A DNA stretch of 64,000 nucleotides, taken from positions 4,978 through 68,977 of the forward strand of contig URDX01000009.1 in the NCBI GenBank assembly GCA_900546695.1. The letters run 5' to 3'. A program made the position numbers and the translations under genes. Under the pieces are notes generated by a model. That model was not told the DNA's origin. It did not search any database and saw only the letters and a program-made list of their open reading frames with translations. Below, piece after piece: positions 41,872 to 51,324 of this stretch (its first letter is position 1; every line of letters starts with the position of its first letter). Source of the stretch: an uncultured Eubacteriales bacterium (GTDB lineage Bacteria > Bacillota > Clostridia > Oscillospirales > CAG-272).

Positions 41872-43542
41872 ATGCGGCTTTCCGGCGCAGATATCATTGT
41901 CAAAGTAATAATAGAGCAGGGCTGCGATACCGTTTTCGGCTATCCCGGCGGACAGATACTCAATGTATACGACAGTCTCTACGCACATCAGAACGAAATA
42001 AATCATATACTCACGGCGCATGAGCAGGGCGCGGCACACGCCGCAGACGGCTATGCGAGAACTACGGGCAAGGTCGGCGTTGTTATCTCAACGTCGGGTC
42101 CCGGCGCTACGAATCTTGTCACGGGCATCGCTACCGCATGCCTTGACTCCATCCCGATGGTCGCTATCTGCGGAAACGTTCCTACGACGCAGATAGGCAC
42201 AGACAGCTTTCAGGAGATAGACATCACGGGCGTCACGCTCCCGATAACAAAGCATAACTATTTTGTAGGCAGCGTTGAGGAGCTTGCCGACACGATACGT
42301 GAGGCTTTCGCGCTTGCAGCGTCGGGCAGACCGGGTCCCGTGCTTATCGACGTGCCGAAGGATGTTCAGGTCGCGTGCTGCGAATATGAGCCGCAGCCGC
42401 CCGCAAAGCCCGAACCCCCGAAGGCGGCGAAGGAGATACGCATAAAGGAGGCAGCCGGGTATATCAACGCTGCGCGTCGACCCTATATCTATTTCGGCGG
42501 CGGTCTGATAACCGCAGGCGCGCAGGAGCAGATGCTCCGTCTCGCCGATGCCATCGACGCACCGATAGGCTGTTCTCTCATGGGCATATCGGGCATCCCG
42601 ACCGACCATCCGCGTTTTCTCGGAATGCAGGGTATGCACGGTCACTATGCATCCTCGATGGCGATGCACCATGCCGACCTTATTATCTCGCTCGGCGTTC
42701 GCTTCAACGACCGTGTAACGGGCAACAGACAGAAGTTTGCAACGGGAGCTAAGATAGTGCACATCGATGTTGACGGCTCCGAGCTTTCAAAGACGGTCAG
42801 TGCCGTATGCGGTCTGCGCGGCGATGTCAGGCTTACGCTTGATGCGCTGCTCCCGCTCATCACTGCGGGCGAAAAGTCCGAATGGAGAGCGGAGGTCGAC
42901 GGCTTCCGCGCAAAGGAGGACGAATATCTCGACCGCAGAGAGGGCATGACCCCGAGAAAAGCCATAATTACGCTTAATCGCCATCTCGGTGAGAATACCG
43001 CCGTTTGTACCGACGTCGGTCAGCATCAAATGTGGGCTGCGCAGAATCTTTCGTTCCGCACTCCCCGCAGATTCGTATCGAGCGGCGGCCTCGGAACGAT
43101 GGGCTTCGGCTTAGGCGCGGCTATCGGCGCAGCTTTCGGAACGCGCGAGCGCAGCGTACTCATAACGGGCGACGGCAGCTTCGGCATGTGTCTGCAGGAG
43201 CTCGCGACCGCCGTTACCTACAATATTCCGATTGTCATTCTTATCCTCAATAATGGCGTGCTCGGAATGGTACGTCAGTGGCAGACGCTGTTCTTCAACA
43301 AGCATTATTCGAATACCGTACTTAACCGCAAGACCGACTTTCCCGCGTTTGCCCGCTCGTTCGGTGCAGACGGCGAGACGGTCTGTACGCCCGAAGAGCT
43401 CGACGCAGCTCTCACGCGCGCATTCGACGCGGAGGAACCGTACATCGTCGACTGCCGCATAGACAAGGACGAGCTTGTGCTTCCGATGCTCCCGCCGGGC
43501 GGCAGCATGGATGATATTATCGTAAAGGCGGAGGTGCAGTGA
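41872..43542 (+). CDS. ilvB: Acetolactate synthase large subunit
   Basis: This 556-residue ThDP enzyme has GYPGGQILNVYDSL at the N-terminus, catalytic Glu51 in TAHEQGAAHAADGYAR, FAD-binding middle domain segments (GGGLITAG, GMHGHYASSMAMHHADL), and the ThDP-Mg motif ITGDGSFGMCLQELATAV...ILNNGVLGM (about 433-468). It makes 2-acetolactate or 2-aceto-2-hydroxybutanoate for valine/leucine and isoleucine. Its stop overlaps the ATG of ilvN (TGATG). Confidence 0.94.
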   Translation: MRLSGADIIVKVIIEQGCDTVFGYPGGQILNVYDSLYAHQNEINHILTAHEQGAAHAADGYARTTGKVGVVISTSGPGATNLVTGIATACLDSIPMVAICGNVPTTQIGTDSFQEIDITGVTLPITKHNYFVGSVEELADTIREAFALAASGRPGPVLIDVPKDVQVACCEYEPQPPAKPEPPKAAKEIRIKEAAGYINAARRPYIYFGGGLITAGAQEQMLRLADAIDAPIGCSLMGISGIPTDHPRFLGMQGMHGHYASSMAMHHADLIISLGVRFNDRVTGNRQKFATGAKIVHIDVDGSELSKTVSAVCGLRGDVRLTLDALLPLITAGEKSEWRAEVDGFRAKEDEYLDRREGMTPRKAIITLNRHLGENTAVCTDVGQHQMWAAQNLSFRTPRRFVSSGGLGTMGFGLGAAIGAAFGTRERSVLITGDGSFGMCLQELATAVTYNIPIVILILNNGVLGMVRQWQTLFFNKHYSNTVLNRKTDFPAFARSFGADGETVCTPEELDAALTRAFDAEEPYIVDCRIDKDELVLPMLPPGGSMDDIIVKAEVQ

Positions 43543-44048
43543 TGAACAAGTATACGGTAGCCGTACTCGTACGGAATCAGTTCGGTGTGCTCAACCGCGT
43601 AACAAGTCTTTTCCGCCGCCGTCAGTTCAACATCAGCGCGCTGACGGTCAGCGAGACCGAGACGAGCGATCTCTCGCGCATCACCGTCGTTTTCGACGGC
43701 GAGGAGACCTCAAAGCAGCAGCTCATCAATCAGCTCTATAAGCTGCCCGATGTTTGCTCCATCAAGGAATTCAGCGAGGATAACTCGGTCAGCTGCGAGC
43801 TTCTGCTCATAAAGATGCTGAACGAGCCCGAGTCGCGGGACGATATTCAGCGCGCGGCGGACGCTTTCGGCGCAGTCACCGTTGACTATTCAAAGGATTA
43901 TATAACCTTCCGCCTGACCGACAGCTCGAGGAGGATTGACGATTTTATCAACATTCTCCGCGATTATACCATTCTCGAGATATGCCGCACGGGCAGCGTC
44001 TCGCTCGAAAAGGGCAGCACCACTATCCGTCAGGTAATCAACCTTTAA
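43542..44048 (+). CDS. ilvN: Acetolactate synthase regulatory (small) subunit
   Basis: This 168-residue protein starts at ATG 43542, overlapping the ilvB stop, with GGAGGT at 43530. The N-terminal ACT domain (1-75) is YTVAVLVRNQFGVLNRVTSL followed by FNISALTVSETE. The C-terminal domain (about 80-168) has ELLLIKMLNEPESRDDI and ends IRQVINL. It gives feedback inhibition by valine-type end products and stimulates IlvB. Confidence 0.93.
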   Translation: MNKYTVAVLVRNQFGVLNRVTSLFRRRQFNISALTVSETETSDLSRITVVFDGEETSKQQLINQLYKLPDVCSIKEFSEDNSVSCELLLIKMLNEPESRDDIQRAADAFGAVTVDYSKDYITFRLTDSSRRIDDFINILRDYTILEICRTGSVSLEKGSTTIRQVINL

Positions 44049-44094
44049 TTTTACGCATTAAATCAAATCAAAATATAAGAAAGAGGTAAACAAA

Positions 44095-45111
44095 ATGGCA
44101 AGAATTTTCTATCAGCAGGACTGCGATCTCCGTAAGCTCAGCGGCAAGACGGTAGCTATTATCGGCTACGGCTCTCAGGGACATGCTCACGCACTGAATC
44201 TTAAGGACAGCGGTGTTGATGTTATCGTCGGACTTTACGAGGGCTCTAAGAGCTGGGCAAAGGCAGAGGCGCAGGGACTGCGCGTTATGACGAGCGCGGA
44301 TGCCGCTAAGGCTGCCGACATCATCATGATTCTTATCAACGATGAGAAGCAGGCTGCACTCTACAAGGAGTCCATCGAGCCCAACCTTACCGAGGGCAAG
44401 ACCCTTGCATTCGCACACGGCTTCAATATCCATTTCGGCTGCATCAAGCCCCCGAAAAATGTAAACGTTATCATGATTGCCCCCAAGGGTCCCGGACACA
44501 CCGTTCGTTCCGAGTATCAGGCAGGTAAGGGCGTTCCGTGTCTTATCGCCGTTGAGCAGGATGCTACGGGAGACGCATGGGATATCGGTCTTGCTTACGC
44601 GCTCGGCATCGGCGGAGCAAGAGCGGGCGTTCTTGAGACCACCTTCCGCACCGAGACCGAGACCGACCTGTTCGGCGAGCAGGCTGTTCTCTGCGGCGGT
44701 GTCTGCGCACTTATGCAGGCAGGCTATGAGACGCTTGTCGAGGCAGGCTACGACCCGAGAAACGCTTACTTTGAGTGCATCCACGAGATGAAGCTCATCG
44801 TCGACCTTATCTATCAGAGCGGCTTTGCGGGCATGCGTTACTCCATCTCCAACACCGCTGAGTACGGCGACTATATCACGGGTCCGAAGATCATCACAGA
44901 CGACACAAAGCGCGCTATGAAGCAGATACTGAAGAACATCCAGGACGGCAGCTTTGCAAAGGACTTCCTGCTCGACATGTCGTCTGCGGGCGGTCAGGTA
45001 CATTTCAACGCTATGAGAAAGCTCGCAAGCGAGCATCCGTCCGAGGCCGTCGGCGCGGAGATACGCAAGCTGTACAGCTGGAGCGACGAGGACAAGCTCA
45101 TCAATAACTGA
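44095..45111 (+). CDS. ilvC: Ketol-acid reductoisomerase, class I
   Basis: This 338-residue class I enzyme has the NAD(P) motif AIIGYGSQGHAHALNLKDSG (about 19-38), substrate domain residues in AHGFNIHFG and MIAPKGPGHTVRSEY, the metal acidic residues in FRTETETDLFGEQAVLCGG (about 184-202), and YSISNTAEYGDYITGP. It converts acetolactates to dihydroxy acids with Mg2+. The cofactor loop after beta-2 (VIVGLYEGSKSWAKAEA) has Ser but no strong basic patch, so NADPH or NADH preference is uncertain. Confidence 0.95.
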   Translation: MARIFYQQDCDLRKLSGKTVAIIGYGSQGHAHALNLKDSGVDVIVGLYEGSKSWAKAEAQGLRVMTSADAAKAADIIMILINDEKQAALYKESIEPNLTEGKTLAFAHGFNIHFGCIKPPKNVNVIMIAPKGPGHTVRSEYQAGKGVPCLIAVEQDATGDAWDIGLAYALGIGGARAGVLETTFRTETETDLFGEQAVLCGGVCALMQAGYETLVEAGYDPRNAYFECIHEMKLIVDLIYQSGFAGMRYSISNTAEYGDYITGPKIITDDTKRAMKQILKNIQDGSFAKDFLLDMSSAGGQVHFNAMRKLASEHPSEAVGAEIRKLYSWSDEDKLINN

Positions 45112-45124
45112 TCGGAGGCATTTT

Positions 45125-46780
45125 ATGTCGAGAGAAAACATTGTCGACGGGGTGCAGAACGCGCCCCATCGCAGTCTGTTTCACGCGCTCGGTCTGACCG
45201 AGGAGGAGCAGGCGAGACCGCTCGTCGGTATTGTCAGCTCGTATAATGAGATAGTTCCCGGACATATGAACATCGACAAGATAGTCGAGGCTGTCAAGCT
45301 CGGCGTTGCAATGGCGGGCGGTACGCCTATCGTTTTCCCCGCCATCGCCGTCTGCGACGGTATCGCGATGGGTCATACGGGAATGAAGTATTCGCTCGTC
45401 ACCCGCGACCTTATCGCCGACTCGACCGAGGCTATGGTGCTCGCTCACGGCTTTGACGCTCTTGTCATGGTGCCTAACTGCGATAAGAACGTTCCGGGTT
45501 TGCTTATGGCGGCGGCGCGCGTCAACGTGCCCACTGTATTTGTCAGCGGCGGTCCGATGCTTGCAGGCAGGGTTGAAGGCAAAAAGACGAGCCTTTCGAG
45601 CATGTTCGAGGCGGTCGGCGCGTATAACGCGGGAAAAATTGACGACAAAAAGCTGCTCGAGTACGAATGCAAGACCTGCCCGTCGTGCGGCTCATGCTCG
45701 GGCATGTATACGGCTAACTCTATGAACTGTCTGACCGAAGCACTCGGTATGGGTCTGCGCGGCAACGGTACGATTCCCGCCGTCTATTCCGCCCGCATCG
45801 AGCTTGCAAAGCATGCCGGCATGGCTGTAACGGAGCTGCTGCGCCGCAATATCAGACCGCGTGACATTATGACGCGCGGAGCGCTTATGAATGCGCTTAC
45901 CGTCGATATGGCGCTCGGCTGCTCTACGAACAGCATGCTGCACCTGCCCGCTATTGCGCATGAGTGCGGTGTTGAGCTGAATCTTGATATAGCAAACGAT
46001 ATCAGCGCAAAAACGCCTAATCTCTGCCATCTTGCTCCCGCGGGCAGGACCTATATGGAGGACCTGAACGAGGCGGGCGGCGTATACGCAGTGATGCACG
46101 AGCTGACAAAGCGCGGACTGCTGAATACCGACTGCATGACCGTTACGGGGCATACGATAGGCGAGAACATCGAGGGCTGTGAGATTCTTGATACCGACAC
46201 CATCCGCCCGATAGACAACCCGTTCAGCGAGACGGGCGGTATTGCGGTGCTCAAGGGCAATCTTGCGCCCGAGGGCAGCGTAGTAAAGCGCTCCGCCGTG
46301 CTTCCCGAGATGCTTGTGCATGAGGGTCCCGCGCGCGTGTTCGACTCCGAGGAGGAGGCGCAGGCGGCTATCAATGCGGGCAAGATAAAGGCGGGTGATG
46401 TCGTCGTTATCCGCTATGAGGGTCCGAAGGGCGGACCCGGTATGCGCGAGATGCTGAACCCCACTTCCGCTATTATGGGAATGGGACTCGGCAGCAGCGT
46501 TGCGCTCATCACCGACGGACGCTTCAGCGGCGCTACACGCGGCGCATGCATCGGTCACGTCAGCCCCGAAGCAGCTTCGGGCGGCATGATAGGCGTTGTC
46601 GAGGAGGGCGACATTATCAGCATCAATATCCCCGATAACCGCATCGAGCTCAAGGTTGACGCGGCTGTGCTTGAGGAGAGAATGAAGAATTTCGTGCCTA
46701 AGAAGAAGGAACTGTCGGGATATCTGCGCCGCTATGCCGCGCTTGTCTCGAGCGGTGCTTCTGGCGCGATACTCAACTGA
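45125..46780 (+). CDS. ilvD: Dihydroxy-acid dehydratase
   Basis: This 551-residue protein shows VPNCDKNVPGLLMAAARVN (about 117-135), SGGPMLAGR, the cluster Cys segment TCPSCGSCSGMYTANSMNCL (about 184-203) and PGMREMLNPTSAIMGMG with TDGRFSGATRGACIGHVSPEA near the C-terminus. It is an Fe-S enzyme (likely [4Fe-4S]/[2Fe-2S] class) that makes the 2-oxo acids of valine and isoleucine. It is the last biosynthetic gene of the operon, starting 14 bp after ilvC behind GGAGG. Dependence on Fe-S links it to the Mrp carrier gene in the window. Confidence 0.94.
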   Translation: MSRENIVDGVQNAPHRSLFHALGLTEEEQARPLVGIVSSYNEIVPGHMNIDKIVEAVKLGVAMAGGTPIVFPAIAVCDGIAMGHTGMKYSLVTRDLIADSTEAMVLAHGFDALVMVPNCDKNVPGLLMAAARVNVPTVFVSGGPMLAGRVEGKKTSLSSMFEAVGAYNAGKIDDKKLLEYECKTCPSCGSCSGMYTANSMNCLTEALGMGLRGNGTIPAVYSARIELAKHAGMAVTELLRRNIRPRDIMTRGALMNALTVDMALGCSTNSMLHLPAIAHECGVELNLDIANDISAKTPNLCHLAPAGRTYMEDLNEAGGVYAVMHELTKRGLLNTDCMTVTGHTIGENIEGCEILDTDTIRPIDNPFSETGGIAVLKGNLAPEGSVVKRSAVLPEMLVHEGPARVFDSEEEAQAAINAGKIKAGDVVVIRYEGPKGGPGMREMLNPTSAIMGMGLGSSVALITDGRFSGATRGACIGHVSPEAASGGMIGVVEEGDIISINIPDNRIELKVDAAVLEERMKNFVPKKKELSGYLRRYAALVSSGASGAILN

Positions 46781-46865
46781 TTATGATGCTGTAAGCGGTC
46801 GACCGATATGCAGAAGGCTGCGGACGGTCAAACTTTATGAGAGTAACTACGGATGATAAATCGAG

Positions 46866-48062
46866 ATGAGTATGATTATGGACGGACAAAAAACAAAATC
46901 GGAGCTGCTTGCGGGGCTTGATACACTGTGTATCTTCCGCTCGCTGCTCCGCGACCCCGTGATATCGGCGCTGCGTGAATATCTCGCGTCGCCCTCCGCT
47001 CCCGCATATGCTGAATTTGTCTCCGTGCTTTATGAGCGCGGCGGCGATATCGGCGAGCATGTGCGCACGCTGTGCGAGAACGACGGTAACATATACGTCA
47101 GAACGGCGGCAGCGGGCGGCGAGGTGCCGAATTTCATGTTTGAGGCACTCGTCGCGGAGCTGCAGCTGCTCAGCCGCATTGCGGCGCTGACGCCCGATGC
47201 TCTGTGTGACGGGCTCGGATACGGTGGCTTTCTGCCTGCGTTTACAAGTTCCGCACCGTCTCTGTGCGAGCTCTATCTGCATCGCGTAGATAATATCGGC
47301 AGATTCGGCTACGGCATATATGCCGAGCATCATATGTTCTACCTTGCCGACGACGGCAGCATAACCGCGGTGCTTCATCCCGACCGTACCGAGCTCTCCG
47401 ATCTTATCGGCTACGAGCGGCAGCGCGAGGCAATTATGAACAATACCCGCGCGCTGCTTGACGGTAAGCCCGCCGCGAATATCCTGCTCTCCGGCGATGC
47501 GGGCACGGGAAAATCGTCTACCGTCAAGGCGGTGGCGAACGCACTGTGGCAGGAGGGACTGCGCATTATCGAGCTGCGCAAGGATCAGCTGCGCGAGATA
47601 CCGCGCGTGCTTGACGAGCTGTCGGGCAACCCGCTTAAATTCGTGCTGTTTATCGACGACCTTTCGTTCAGCGGAGACGACGATAATTTCAGCTCGCTCA
47701 AGGCGGTGCTTGAAGGCTCTGTTGCCGCGCGCTCGTCAAACGTTGTTATCTATGCGACGAGCAACCGCAGACATATCGTAAAGGAGCGGTTCTCCGACCG
47801 TGAGGGCGACGATATCCATCGCAACGATACCATGCAGGAGCTTGTTTCGCTCTCCGAGCGATTCGGGCTGCACATTACCTTCTCAAAGCCCGATAAGCAG
47901 ACATATCTGCATATCGTTCACCGTCTTGCGGCACAGCAGGGCATTGATATGCCTGAGGATAAACTCGATCTGCTCGCCGAGCGCTTTGCGCTTGAACGCG
48001 GAAACCGTTCCGCGCGGCTTGCGCGTCAACTTGTCGACGGTCTGCTTTCGGGCAGGGAATGA
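46866..48062 (+). CDS. DUF815 AAA+ ATPase
   Basis: This 398-residue protein has several ATGs at its start (46866, 46872, 46878) and no strong ribosome site, so the exact start is open. The N-terminal about 165 residues are helical and of unknown fold. The AAA+ part has GYERQREAIMNNTRALLDGK, Walker A LSGDAGTGKSSTVKAVAN (about 208-225), Walker B KFVLFIDDLSFSGDDDNFSS, sensor VVIYATSNRRHIVKERFSDR and a C-terminal lid with RSARLARQLVDGL. DUF815 ATPases are widespread but have no settled function. It follows ilvD at 85 bp on the same strand with no terminator between, so partial read-through is possible, then a terminator. Confidence 0.85.
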   Translation: MSMIMDGQKTKSELLAGLDTLCIFRSLLRDPVISALREYLASPSAPAYAEFVSVLYERGGDIGEHVRTLCENDGNIYVRTAAAGGEVPNFMFEALVAELQLLSRIAALTPDALCDGLGYGGFLPAFTSSAPSLCELYLHRVDNIGRFGYGIYAEHHMFYLADDGSITAVLHPDRTELSDLIGYERQREAIMNNTRALLDGKPAANILLSGDAGTGKSSTVKAVANALWQEGLRIIELRKDQLREIPRVLDELSGNPLKFVLFIDDLSFSGDDDNFSSLKAVLEGSVAARSSNVVIYATSNRRHIVKERFSDREGDDIHRNDTMQELVSLSERFGLHITFSKPDKQTYLHIVHRLAAQQGIDMPEDKLDLLAERFALERGNRSARLARQLVDGLLSGRE

Positions 48063-48164
48063 TGCGGTACGGCGGCGGGGCGGTGTGAAAGGCTTAAAAG
48101 CCTGTCGCCGAAGCCGAGCGATATTTTGGGCTGTAGCATAAGCGATATTTCGGACCGTAACATT

Positions 48165-48207
48165 AAAAGCAGTACCATCCGACCGACCGTCGGGTGATAC
48201 TGCTTTT
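48165..48207 (+). terminator. Intrinsic terminator after the DUF815 gene
   Basis: AAAAGCAGTA (48165-48174) pairs with TACTGCTTTT, and CCGAC with GTCGG inside. The stem is followed by a continued T-run and TCTTTG. Confidence 0.82.
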
Positions 48208-48300
48208 TTCTTTGTTAATTAGTTTGTGTACCCTGCCATACCGCGGCATGCCGTGCATACCGTAGGTCTGTCTGCATACTCGCATTTCTGCGGTATCCGC

Positions 48301-49302
48301 TTATGCGACGAACTGGAATACGCAGAATGCGGCGTAAATCGCGAGCAGCAGAATGCCCTGAAAGCGCGAGAGCTTTCCGCGTATGAGCGCGGGCAGGGTC
48401 ATTATAGCCATGACGGCGAACATCAGCGGGATGTCGACGACGAGCGAGGCGTTCATGCCGCCTACCGTCTTTTCGCACGGGACAGCAAACGGTGAGAGCG
48501 TTACGGAAACGCCCGACACGAGCACGAGATTGAACAGGTTAGCGCCGACGATATTGCCGAGCGAGAGCGAGCCGTGACCCTTGACAAGCGAGGTTATCGC
48601 GGTGACAAGCTCGGGCAGCGAGGTGCCGAGCGCAACGAAGGTGAGCGCTATGACCGATTCGGGCACGCCGAGCGCGGCGGCTATCTTTGTACCGTTATCT
48701 ACGAGCAGATTAGCGCCTACGGCGATGAGCGCAGCACCGATTATCAGCAGTATGACTGCACGCAGCATAGGTATTTCTGTCTCGGCTTCTGCACTGTCGT
48801 CGCCCGCGCCCGGCTGCGCATCAGGCAGATCTGCGGGTGTTGCTTTGCGCGCACTCAGCGCGGAGCGCACCGTCAGAACGATGTATGCGACGAATATGAG
48901 CAAAAGTCCGATTCCGACGGGGCGTGTAAACTCGCCCGAAGCGTATGCGACGACCGAATATATCACCGCAGCCGCAAAGAAGAAAGCAACGGGCAGCCAG
49001 AGCGAGCGGCGCTCTACCTTACCGGGGCGCACGGCTATTGTGATAGCGGCGATAAGCGCCGTATTGCAGATGACCGAGCCGATGGCGTTGCCGTAGGCAA
49101 TCTCACCGTGACCGCTGACGGCACTTGTAGCGGATACCATGACCTCGGGCAGTGTCGTGCCTATCGAGACGACGGTCGCGCCGATAAGCAGCTCGGGCAG
49201 ACGGAAGCGGTGCGCGACGGCAACCGCGCCGTCGACAAACCAGTCTCCGCCCTTGATGAGCATAACGAGACCGAGAATAAACAGAAGAATCGGAACAAGC
49301 AT
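48301..49302 (-). CDS. Calcium/sodium antiporter (CaCA family, YrbG type)
   Basis: This 333-residue protein has ten predicted helices in two inverted halves. The alpha-repeats are VVSIGTTLPEVMVSATSAVSG with GNAIGSVICN (about 43-81), and VALGTSLPELVTAITSLVKG with GNIVGANLFNLV (about 217-256). The central loop (about 152-178) is acidic and Asp/Glu/Ala-rich, as expected for an ion-sensing or linker loop. It exchanges Ca2+ for Na+ or H+ across the membrane. It starts after AAAAGG. It has its own promoter and a leader of about 190 nt. Confidence 0.9.
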   Translation of the reverse strand: MLVPILLFILGLVMLIKGGDWFVDGAVAVAHRFRLPELLIGATVVSIGTTLPEVMVSATSAVSGHGEIAYGNAIGSVICNTALIAAITIAVRPGKVERRSLWLPVAFFFAAAVIYSVVAYASGEFTRPVGIGLLLIFVAYIVLTVRSALSARKATPADLPDAQPGAGDDSAEAETEIPMLRAVILLIIGAALIAVGANLLVDNGTKIAAALGVPESVIALTFVALGTSLPELVTAITSLVKGHGSLSLGNIVGANLFNLVLVSGVSVTLSPFAVPCEKTVGGMNASLVVDIPLMFAVMAIMTLPALIRGKLSRFQGILLLAIYAAFCVFQFVA

Positions 49303-49502
49303 ACAGTGACCTTTTGCTCACGCAGTGCGGGAGCGTCCTTTCGTTTCGGTGTTTTGCGGTTGGCGATGTAAACACTATGCAAATGCGGACAGCGCTCAAA
49401 GCATGAGATTTTCACGCAGGATTTTTTGTGTTACAGGCGGTGTTTATCGCCCTTGCATTATAATCATTACCTGCAGCATCCGCCGCTTTGACATTTTCAT
49501 GC

Positions 49503-49531
49503 ATTATAGCATATTTTTCGCGCTTTGTCTA
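49503..49531 (-). promoter_or_regulatory. Promoter for the antiporter gene
   Basis: On the minus strand TAGACA (49531-49526), 17 bp, TATAAT (49508-49503), with TGC before the -10 box. The leader is about 190 nt; I see no known metal riboswitch in it. Confidence 0.7.
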
Positions 49532-49575
49532 CCCCATGGAACGGGTCAGACGTTCCGAAAAATCCCTCTCTGCGG

Positions 49576-51324
49576 TCACGCCGACGGTGCAAACTGACTG
49601 TTATAGAGCTTTGCGTAGTAGCTTCCGGGGCGTGCAAGCAGCTCGTCATGACTGCCTTGCTCTATGACTCTGCCGTCACGCATTACGAGAATGGTATCCG
49701 CATCGCGTACGGTGGAGAGTCTGTGTGCTACGATAAAGCTTGTTCTGCCGCGCATCAGTCGGTCAAAGGCGCTTTGAATCTTAACCTCGGTATTGGTATC
49801 AATGCTTGATGTAGCCTCGTCGAGTATCAGCATCGGCGGCAGGCAGAGCATTACACGAGCGATGCAGAGCAGCTGCTTTTGACCCTGACTCAAGCCGTTG
49901 TCGGATATGACGGTGTCGAGCCCCTGCGGCAGACGGCGGATAAATCCGAGACAGTGTGCCGCCTCTGCGGCACTCAGAATCTCCTCGTCGGTCGCGTCGG
50001 GCTTGCCGAATGCGATATTCTCGCGCACTGTGCCGCTCTTGAGCCATGTATCCTGCAGCACCATGCCGAAGCTGCGGCGCAGCGAATGCCGCGTTATGCT
50101 GCGAATGTCGTGCTCGTCGACCGATATCATGCCGCCATCTACGTCGTAGAAGCGCATGAGCAGATTGATAAGCGTCGTTTTGCCGCAGCCGGTAGGACCA
50201 ACTATCGCAATGCGCCGCCCGGGCTCTGCATGCAGACAAAGATCGCGGATAAGCGGGCACTCGGGGTCATATGAGAATGTGACATTGTTCAGCTCGATGC
50301 GTCCCGTCGGCGCTTCAAGCTCTGCGGGTGCATCCGGTGATTCGGTCTCGGCGCCGAGCAGCTCAAATACGCGGTCGGCGCACGCGAGCGCATTCTGGAG
50401 CTCGGTGACTACCGAACTGATATCGTTAAAGGGCTTCATATACCTGTTTGCGTATGCAAGCAGCGCGGAGAGCCCGCCGACCGTCAGACTGCCGCCCGGG
50501 ATGAGCAGCACGCCCGCAAGCGCGACACCCGCATAGACAAGATTGTTTACAAAGCGGGTGGAGGGGTTTGTAAGGCTGCTGTAGAACACCGCCTGAGTGC
50601 TGCATTCGGTCAGCTCGTCGCTCAGCGCGTCAAAGCTCTGCTGCGCGCGCTTTTCATAGCCGAATGCACGTATAACCTTCTGTCCGCCGACCGCCTCATC
50701 TATCAGCGTCGTCTGCCGTCCGCGTATCTCGCTCTGACGGATGAAAAGCCGATACGAACGCGAGGAAACAAACCGCGCGACAAGGAAGGAGAGCGGAGTG
50801 AGCAGCACGACGATGAGCGAAACGAGGATGTTCCGTGAGAACATGAACACGAGCGTTACAACGATGGTGATAACACCCGAGAACAGCTGAGTAAAGCCGA
50901 GCAGCAGACCGTCAGAGAGGATGTCTACATCGCTCGTCACGCGACTGAGTGTGTCGCCTGTGCCGTGCGAGTCGAGATATGAGAGCGGGATGCGCTGCAG
51001 ATGTCTGACGGCATCCGAGCGCAGATCTTCAACTACGCGGAAGGTTATACTGTTGTTAAGCAGATTCATAAGAAAGGTGCACACGCCCGAGCCCGCAGCG
51101 AGCGCCGCCGCGAGTGCGAGACTGCGACCCATAGCCGCATAGTCGACCCCGCCCGTCAGCGCGTCTATCGCCGAGCCGAACAGCACGGGAACATACAGCT
51201 GCAGCACGACCGAAGCCGCCGCAAGCAGCAGGGTGAGCAGCAGGGAAATGCGCCTGCGCCCGAGATACGGCATCAGCTGCTTTAATGTTGCAAGACCGCC
51301 TGTTTTTTTCTTCTGACCTTTCAT
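49576..51324 (-). CDS. ABC exporter half-transporter, canonical NBD
   Basis: This 582-residue protein is a six-helix ABC exporter membrane domain (about 25-310) with nucleotide-binding domain (about 340-580). Walker A is VGPTGCGKTTL, the Q-loop is MVLQDTWLKSG, the signature is degenerate LSQGQKQLLC instead of LSGGQ, Walker B is MLILDEATSSID with the catalytic Glu intact, and the switch His is in VAHRLSTV. Its start overlaps the stop of the partner gene by 4 nt. Paired with 51321-53114, it should form a heterodimeric exporter of the BmrCD/LmrCD/TM287-288 type for drugs, lipids or peptides. Confidence 0.9.
   Translation of the reverse strand: MKGQKKKTGGLATLKQLMPYLGRRRISLLLTLLLAAASVVLQLYVPVLFGSAIDALTGGVDYAAMGRSLALAAALAAGSGVCTFLMNLLNNSITFRVVEDLRSDAVRHLQRIPLSYLDSHGTGDTLSRVTSDVDILSDGLLLGFTQLFSGVITIVVTLVFMFSRNILVSLIVVLLTPLSFLVARFVSSRSYRLFIRQSEIRGRQTTLIDEAVGGQKVIRAFGYEKRAQQSFDALSDELTECSTQAVFYSSLTNPSTRFVNNLVYAGVALAGVLLIPGGSLTVGGLSALLAYANRYMKPFNDISSVVTELQNALACADRVFELLGAETESPDAPAELEAPTGRIELNNVTFSYDPECPLIRDLCLHAEPGRRIAIVGPTGCGKTTLINLLMRFYDVDGGMISVDEHDIRSITRHSLRRSFGMVLQDTWLKSGTVRENIAFGKPDATDEEILSAAEAAHCLGFIRRLPQGLDTVISDNGLSQGQKQLLCIARVMLCLPPMLILDEATSSIDTNTEVKIQSAFDRLMRGRTSFIVAHRLSTVRDADTILVMRDGRVIEQGSHDELLARPGSYYAKLYNSQFAPSA

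Noticed and set aside
49303..49500. Metal riboswitch (yybP-ykoY or similar) in the antiporter leader
   Set aside because: I could not find the conserved loops; only an unremarkable leader with one short GC stem is seen.
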